A stretch of DNA of 64,000 nucleotides from Hymenolepis diminuta (lineage: Eukaryota; Platyhelminthes; Cestoda; Cyclophyllidea; Hymenolepididae), in the NCBI GenBank assembly GCA_900708905.1, contig CAADRB010000070.1:227748-291747 (forward strand), given 5' to 3'. The translations under genes and the position numbers were made by a program. Numbering within the stretch: position 1 is the first letter of the stretch; each line of letters opens with the position of its first letter. Below are positions 62,699 through 64,000 of this stretch, piece after piece. The notes under the pieces are model-generated. The model ran no database searches, was not told the origin of the DNA, and saw only the letters and a list, made by a program, of their open reading frames with translations.

Positions 62699-63684
62699 CT
62701 GATGTGTCCAAAACGGATAAAGTGTTTAAAAATAACAATTTATGAATAATGCTCAAATAATTTATTGGAGAAAATCGAGTTACCTGTCCAGCTAGAGAAA
62801 ATAATTGATGGTCGATAGTCGCTGCCATCAAAACGGTCCCAGAACTATATTTCCCTTTAGTAGATATAAAGATGGAATATGTGAAGCCGTTGGATAGTTT
62901 AAACATATTCTATTAATATGTTATGATACTGTTACACTCGGGTTACCAGTATCTGACCGCAGGCTAAATTTCCTTGAAGATATGGCGGATTGAGTATAAT
63001 TGACTTCTTCCCGTTTTCAAGTGTGTCCGATTTGTCTATCTAATTAATGATAATTGACAAAATATAATACGATGTATTTTAAATAGGGAATGTTCTTCTT
63101 CGGATCTTCTTCAATTTACATGCAGTTTGCAATATTTTAAAAATACGAATCAGAGTTGATTCATGAAATTTATAGTTATGTCAATAAAAATGCTAGCAAA
63201 AGTTCTGACATTGTCACCGATATTCCATCCACTTTCTCTATTAGTAGCCTTCAAAAACAAGCTTAAACTGAATCTAATGTTCTCAAATATCTTTTTCGAC
63301 TTCATAAATGCAAAAGCTTTTGACCTCTTACTGAGTAAGAAAATAAATCTATACTTTTATCGATGAAAATCTTTCGCATTCAACATCTCTCCCCTACGAA
63401 TTCTCTATTTACTTGATATAGTTCTTAAAAAATTAATTTTAACAGATTAACTTCGATCAAAAGGTGTCAAAAATATAGATGATCTCTTACTGACGCGCTG
63501 GTGGTTGTCAAATTGGGGATATTTGAGAAGAGGTTTCAAGTAATGCGTTGCTATTTGCACATCTGCATCAAAATTTCCTGAGTTGTTTACACTGTCAAGG
63601 CCTAAGGAATTGGTCGTTTGGTAGGTTGGAATCAACCGGGGGATTGATTCCAAAATATATTGTGGAAGCAGCCTAACATTACGA
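62558..63684 (-). CDS. Sema-domain gene, probably plexin-like (partial, four exons)
   Basis: Four - strand exons join in phase: 63684-63495, 63039-62947, 62909-62784, 62698-62558. The joined frame has the order expected inside a sema domain. First comes a lysine-rich strand leading to LNPPYLQGNLACGQIL, matching the 'NKxLxxxxxxxxLxxCGsxxqG' region of plexins. Then IFISTKGKYSSGTVLMAAT matches the 'xxFVGPxxxxxxVLYVATT' strand, and FISAFSTISLRDFQYGLLL matches the 'FxYxFVxAF' region. Plexins are membrane receptors for semaphorins in cell and axon guidance; a semaphorin is the alternative. The 5' part lies beyond 64000. The last exon runs into TGA 62560-62558, which is too early for a plexin, so the true donor is probably inside it and later exons were not found. 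Introns of 37 and 85 bp fit the short-intron class seen in the Notch ligand. Confidence 0.5.
62784..62909 (-). CDS. Sema-like gene, exon c
   Basis: 42 codons, phase 0 at both ends, after a 37-bp intron. Reads NMFKLSNGFTYSIFISTK then YSSGTVLMAATIDHQLFS. Donor GTAACT. Confidence 0.6.
62947..63039 (-). CDS. Sema-like gene, exon b
   Basis: 31 codons between TCATTAATTAG and GTAACC, phase 0 at both ends. Contains KKSIILNPPYLQGNLACGQI. Confidence 0.6.
63495..63684 (-). CDS. Sema-like gene, exon a
   Basis: Acceptor ATACGAAG, 63 full codons open (RNVRLLPQYILESIPRLIP ... DADVQIATHYLKPLL ... FDNHQR), donor GTCAGT in phase 0; an overlapping GTAAGA donor four bases on would end in phase 1. Phase 0 fits exon b. 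Confidence 0.55.
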
Positions 63685-64000
63685 CTTCGTATGAGTTAAA
63701 TATCAGCAAAATATCTTTGCTTGTGTTCTAGAACTATTGATGGAAGTGTTCATATTCTCCGTAGGAATCCAAGTTTTAAACCGGTATCTGATACTAGTTC
63801 ACAAGCTGAGCCACATGTGCGGATTATGAATTTGCGTATCGTACTTTTGCTTAACTGTTTCCGCTTGTAAATTTATATATTAATAGTCCACTGCAAAGCT
63901 ACGTGGAGTTCAGTTTATGAATTTCCGGTATCTGGATCAAAAGATTACTTTAAGATTCAGGAAAACTTTGCTCAATGGAATGTATAAGTAGGAGTGTTGT
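63685..64000. other. Right edge, presumed intron of the sema-like gene
   Basis: Both strands have short open stretches (for example + 63735-63860), but no splice-paired exon could be fixed. GATACCGG occurs twice on the - strand. Confidence 0.3.

Noticed and set aside
1..64000. CRISPR arrays, bacterial operons, integrated phage
   Set aside because: No spaced direct repeats, ribosome-binding sites or dense one-strand genes; introns and element types show a eukaryotic genome.

Overview
This is an AT-rich, intron-containing metazoan window that is gene-poor and repeat-rich. The presence of very short introns (36-85 bp) next to introns of several kilobases, together with decayed mariner and Ty3/gypsy elements, suggests a parasitic flatworm, most likely a tapeworm. 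That is an inference; no ribosomal or mitochondrial marker is present to prove it. No bacterial-type operon, CRISPR array, tRNA or rRNA could be supported.

Layout. 1-221: 3' part of an LTR followed by a primer-binding site. 222-26040: mostly intergenic, with one likely exon (2104-2256), copies of two dispersed repeat families, a decayed gypsy pol fragment (about 11140-12130) and a patchwork of coding-like segments with splice signals (13.88-15.95 kb). 26041-46699: the main gene, reconstructed here as ten coding exons on the + strand, encoding a DSL-family Notch ligand. It has a signal peptide, an MNNL/C2-like N-terminal region, a six-cysteine DSL domain, one EGF repeat, a Thr/Ser stalk, one transmembrane helix and a roughly 250-residue cytoplasmic tail. 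Every splice junction but one agrees in phase. Its 6.4-kb seventh intron contains a 1.3-kb mariner. 47503-51786: a complete but heavily decayed Ty3/gypsy-type LTR retrotransposon with both LTRs recognisable. 51787-58585: nothing firmly supported apart from a coding-like segment at 53.3 kb and one dispersed repeat. 58586-59889: a second mariner copy, inverted relative to the first. 62558-63684: four phase-compatible exons on the - strand, probably the sema domain of a plexin- or semaphorin-like gene that enters from beyond the right edge.

The two recognisable host genes are both cell-surface signalling or guidance proteins, with 3' ends facing each other across about 16 kb of transposon-filled sequence. 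Two assembly gaps (27301-27337 and 59349-59398) are present.
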